Positions 6,325 to 6,536 of a DNA stretch of 6,536 nt are shown here, in pieces (within the stretch, counting starts at the first letter, position 1; every line of letters starts with the position of its first letter). Source of the DNA: Lachnospiraceae bacterium (GTDB taxonomy: Bacteria; Bacillota; Clostridia; Lachnospirales; Lachnospiraceae); the NCBI GenBank assembly GCA_017437205.1, contig JAFSBP010000369.1:1-6536 (forward strand), read 5' to 3'. A program made the translations under genes and the position numbers. A model generated the notes under the pieces. The model was not told the origin of the DNA. It saw nothing but the letters and a program-made list of their open reading frames with translations, and searched no databases.

Positions 6325-6368
6325 GCATCACGGGAGCTGGGGGCATGTGTTCATAGCTCCCGTGATGC
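6325..6368. terminator. Strong hairpin between convergent genes, probable transcript end or 3'-stabilising structure
   Basis: GCATCACGGGAGCT (6325-6338) and AGCTCCCGTGATGC (6355-6368) are perfect 14-bp inverted repeats around a 16-nt G-rich loop. No clean T-run follows on either strand: the + side continues GTTCGTCTATTGTACTTTAT. Its position between the HAD gene and a convergent gene suits a bidirectional transcript end, but the poor T-tract and large loop make it atypical for an intrinsic terminator. Confidence 0.6.
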
Positions 6369-6388
6369 GTTCGTCTATTGTACTTTAT

Positions 6389-6535
6389 TTACCCAATCTT
6401 CCCTGTTTTTCGATCAAATCGGTACACCCGATCAGACAACCGGTCGCAGGCATCCACCTCGCTGTCATTGATCTCCCTGACCATCCGGCAGAGGGCTTCA
6501 TACTCAGGGCTTAAATCCTGCGGGATCAGAATCAC
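6389..6535 (-). CDS. C-terminal end of an unrecognised protein, truncated by the window edge
   Basis: On the - strand an open frame enters from the right edge and ends at TAA (complement of 6389-6391), giving 48 C-terminal residues. They begin 'VILIPQDLSPEYEALCRMV' and end 'RVYRFDRKTGKIG'. The segment is acidic-to-mixed and apparently soluble, with 'PEYEALCRMVREI' suggesting an amphipathic helix. I do not recognise a family. It is judged real because the frame runs uninterrupted to the edge, the residue composition is protein-like, and the stop is followed after 20 nt by the 6325-6368 hairpin, as expected for a convergent gene. The opposing + strand frame here is a poorer candidate. Confidence 0.55.
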   Translation of the reverse strand: MILIPQDLSPEYEALCRMVREINDSEVDACDRLSDRVYRFDRKTGKIG

Positions 6536-6536
6536 C

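Overview
The window looks like a chromosomal segment of a Gram-positive anaerobe of the class Clostridia, most likely a Lachnospiraceae member. This is inferred from protein character (a TypA of clostridial type, a YitT-family membrane protein, a DUF3810-type membrane metallopeptidase, an RNase Z-like MBL hydrolase), purine-rich Shine-Dalgarno sites close to starts, and moderate GC content. No rRNA, tRNA, CRISPR array, insertion sequence or phage gene was seen.

Layout from left to right. (1) At 2-1424, on the + strand, lie the 3' end of a CapA-like gene, truncated by the window edge and apparently lacking the family's metal-binding residues, and a complete YitT-family membrane protein. The pair ends at a hairpin terminator (about 1453-1483). 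(2) At 1488-2291, on the - strand, is an RNase Z-like metallo-beta-lactamase-fold hydrolase, convergent with the YitT gene. (3) At 2292-2514 is a divergent intergenic region. It carries a 35-bp imperfect palindrome overlapping a second inverted repeat, a 10-bp direct repeat, and a good sigma-A-type promoter for the rightward operon. (4) At 2515-6299, on the + strand, is a compact three-gene operon: a DUF3810 predicted membrane zinc peptidase, typA (bipA), and a HAD-IIA sugar-phosphatase-like hydrolase. The HAD gene's ribosome binding site overlaps the typA stop codon. (5) At 6300-6388 are a weak terminator-like hairpin and a strong 14-bp perfect hairpin. (6) At 6389-6535, on the - strand, is the C-terminal end of an unrecognised gene that runs off the window.

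The central operon joins a conserved ribosome-associated translational GTPase (TypA, linked to stress and cold growth and to ribosome assembly) with a membrane peptidase and a small-molecule phosphatase. The spacing supports co-transcription, but nothing in the sequence shows a shared pathway. Most of the window is ordinary core-genome content and I see no convincing new multi-gene system. The most curious items are the apparently ligand-less CapA remnant, the nested palindromes in the divergent promoter region, the possible missing metal ligand in the MBL protein, and the long-stem, large-loop hairpin after the HAD gene.
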